From positions 1-5,343 of the forward strand of contig JAHRWI010000314.1 in assembly GCA_019090225.1 (NCBI GenBank): 5,343 bases of DNA, read 5' to 3'. The stretch is from Porticoccaceae bacterium. Its GTDB lineage: Bacteria; Pseudomonadota; Gammaproteobacteria; Pseudomonadales; Porticoccaceae. This document shows positions 4,475-5,343 of this stretch, piece after piece. Below the pieces are notes generated by a model that saw only the letters and a program-made list of their open reading frames with translations, ran no database searches and was not told where the DNA came from. A program made the translations under genes and the position numbers. Numbering within the stretch: the first letter of the stretch is position 1; the number at the start of each line of letters is the position of its first letter.

Positions 4475-5263
4475 GTGGCCTACAAAACCATCAAATTTCA
4501 ACGCGAAGGTGCTATTGCTCGAATCACACTGGCAAGACCTCAAGCCGCCAATGCACTCAACTTTGATATGGGTGAAGAACTCAACGAAGTAGCCAATATC
4601 TGCCGAGACGATGCCTCAATCCGAGCCGTGATACTTGATGCCGAAGGTAAAATATTCTGTGCCGGTGGCGATGTGCTGACCTTCGCCGCTGCGGGTAAAG
4701 ACCTGCCCGCCGCCCTGCGTAAATTACTCGACTCCTTTCACCCCGCCGTCATCACCCTGTCCACCATGAATGCGCCAGTGATTGCCAGCGTACAGGGTGT
4801 TGCTGCAGGCGCAGGCTTATCACTACTGTCTTCATGCAGCTTTGTTATCGCCAGCGAAAAAGCCAGCTTTATGATGGCCTATACCGGCATAGGCATGTCC
4901 CCGGATGGTAGCGCGACGTATTTCCTGCCCAGGCAGATTGGTCTGCGTCGCACTGAGGAAATGATGGTAACGAATCGTCGCTTAAGTGGAGCCGAAGCCT
5001 GTAACTGGGGCCTGGTTAATCAGACAACAGCCCCCGACAATCTTGCCGCCGTCACACAACAACTGGCCGAACAGCTGGCTCAGGGTCCTACCCTCGCCTA
5101 TGGAACGACTCGCCGACTATTATTAGAAAGCTTTGATAATAGTTTCGGCCAACAACTGGAGGCCGAAGAAAAAGCGATTCTTGGGATGGCCGGGACTAGA
5201 GATGGTCTGGGCGGCATTGCCGCATTTAAAGATAAGCGAAAGCCTGAGTTTGAAGGTGCCTAG
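4475..5263 (+). CDS. enoyl-CoA hydratase/isomerase (crotonase) family protein, PaaG-like active site
   Basis: This 262-residue cytoplasmic acyl-CoA enzyme has the normal crotonase length. The oxyanion hole is formed by the two conserved regions FCAGGDV (61-67) and VQGVAAGAGLSL (106-117). The C-terminal ending GTRDGLGGIAAFKDKRKPEF is typical. The two catalytic glutamates of true hydratases (E144 and E164 in rat mitochondrial enzyme) are, by my alignment, Ser116 and Tyr136. Instead Asp144 in MSPDGSAT occupies the place of the catalytic Asp of PaaG (1,2-epoxyphenylacetyl-CoA isomerase, also active as a delta3-delta2-enoyl-CoA isomerase). An isomerase role is therefore more likely than hydration, but the substrate is not known and no paa genes are nearby. 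Translation starts at GTG 4475, set by AGGGG six bases upstream. The stop TAG is followed in frame by TAA TAA. No good promoter was found in the 189-base upstream gap. Confidence 0.9.
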   Translation: MAYKTIKFQREGAIARITLARPQAANALNFDMGEELNEVANICRDDASIRAVILDAEGKIFCAGGDVLTFAAAGKDLPAALRKLLDSFHPAVITLSTMNAPVIASVQGVAAGAGLSLLSSCSFVIASEKASFMMAYTGIGMSPDGSATYFLPRQIGLRRTEEMMVTNRRLSGAEACNWGLVNQTTAPDNLAAVTQQLAEQLAQGPTLAYGTTRRLLLESFDNSFGQQLEAEEKAILGMAGTRDGLGGIAAFKDKRKPEFEGA

Positions 5264-5343
5264 TAATAAGATGATTCGGGCCAGGGTGAATAGTGCAAAG
5301 GCGTGTCGGGCTCCAAACTCAGGAGAGTCAGAATAGTTTTATA
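5264..5343. other. 3' flank of the crotonase gene
   Basis: No supported gene is seen. Two extra in-frame stops (TAA TAA, 5264-5269) back up the crotonase stop. A 21-codon ATG frame (5271-5336) lacks a ribosome site. An AGGAGA at about 5321-5326 could serve a gene starting beyond the window or be chance. Confidence 0.4.

Noticed and set aside
4286..4543. N-terminal extension of the ferredoxin frame to 4543
   Set aside because: The frame is open, but the extra 86 residues resemble no part of the ferredoxin family, overlap the start of the divergent crotonase and cover its ribosome site. The ATG at 4285 with GGGGA upstream matches the family start.
5271..5336. Short 21-codon frame after the crotonase gene
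   Set aside because: It has no ribosome site, no recognisable product and is the tail of a longer out-of-frame shadow within the crotonase gene.

Overview
The window looks like ordinary chromosomal DNA from a gammaproteobacterium with roughly balanced base composition. The best lineage evidence is a cbpA-cbpM pair of the enterobacterial/pseudomonad type together with a zinc-ribbon thioredoxin 2 (trxC). A bactofilin, a stand-alone thioredoxin-fold [2Fe-2S] ferredoxin and an ACAD10-like HAD phosphatase would suit a free-living, possibly marine, gammaproteobacterium; that narrower placement is inference. There is no tRNA, rRNA, CRISPR array, insertion sequence or phage gene.

Layout from left to right. 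At 1-185 (minus) is the N-terminal end of a bactofilin that runs off the left edge. At 362-913 (minus) is a carboxymuconolactone decarboxylase-family (AhpD-like fold) protein without the CxxC peroxidase pair. At 2812-1075 (minus) is a compact three-gene unit, cbpA, cbpM, trxC: a DnaJ-class co-chaperone, its specific modulator, and a thioredoxin whose GTG start overlaps the cbpM stop. A 340-base divergent gap (2813-3152) carries a 36-bp imperfect dyad in front of cbpA and a good sigma70-type promoter with inverted repeats in front of the next gene. At 3153-3794 (plus) is a HAD-IA phosphatase-like protein. It converges across a hairpin-rich 164-base gap on a small [2Fe-2S] ferredoxin (4285-3959, minus). 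The ferredoxin is divergent from an enoyl-CoA hydratase/isomerase-family gene (4475-5263, plus) whose active-site pattern resembles PaaG-type isomerases more than true hydratases. The last 80 bases hold no supported gene.

Functionally, the middle block is a protein-quality-control and thiol-redox operon. The right-hand block (HAD of the ACAD10/epoxide-hydrolase-N-terminal type, crotonase, ferredoxin) hints at acyl-CoA or fatty/aromatic acid metabolism, but these three genes are not one operon. No wholly new system is visible. The observations most worth following are the coupling of trxC to cbpAM, the nested dyads in the intergenic regions and the atypical catalytic residues of the crotonase and HAD proteins.
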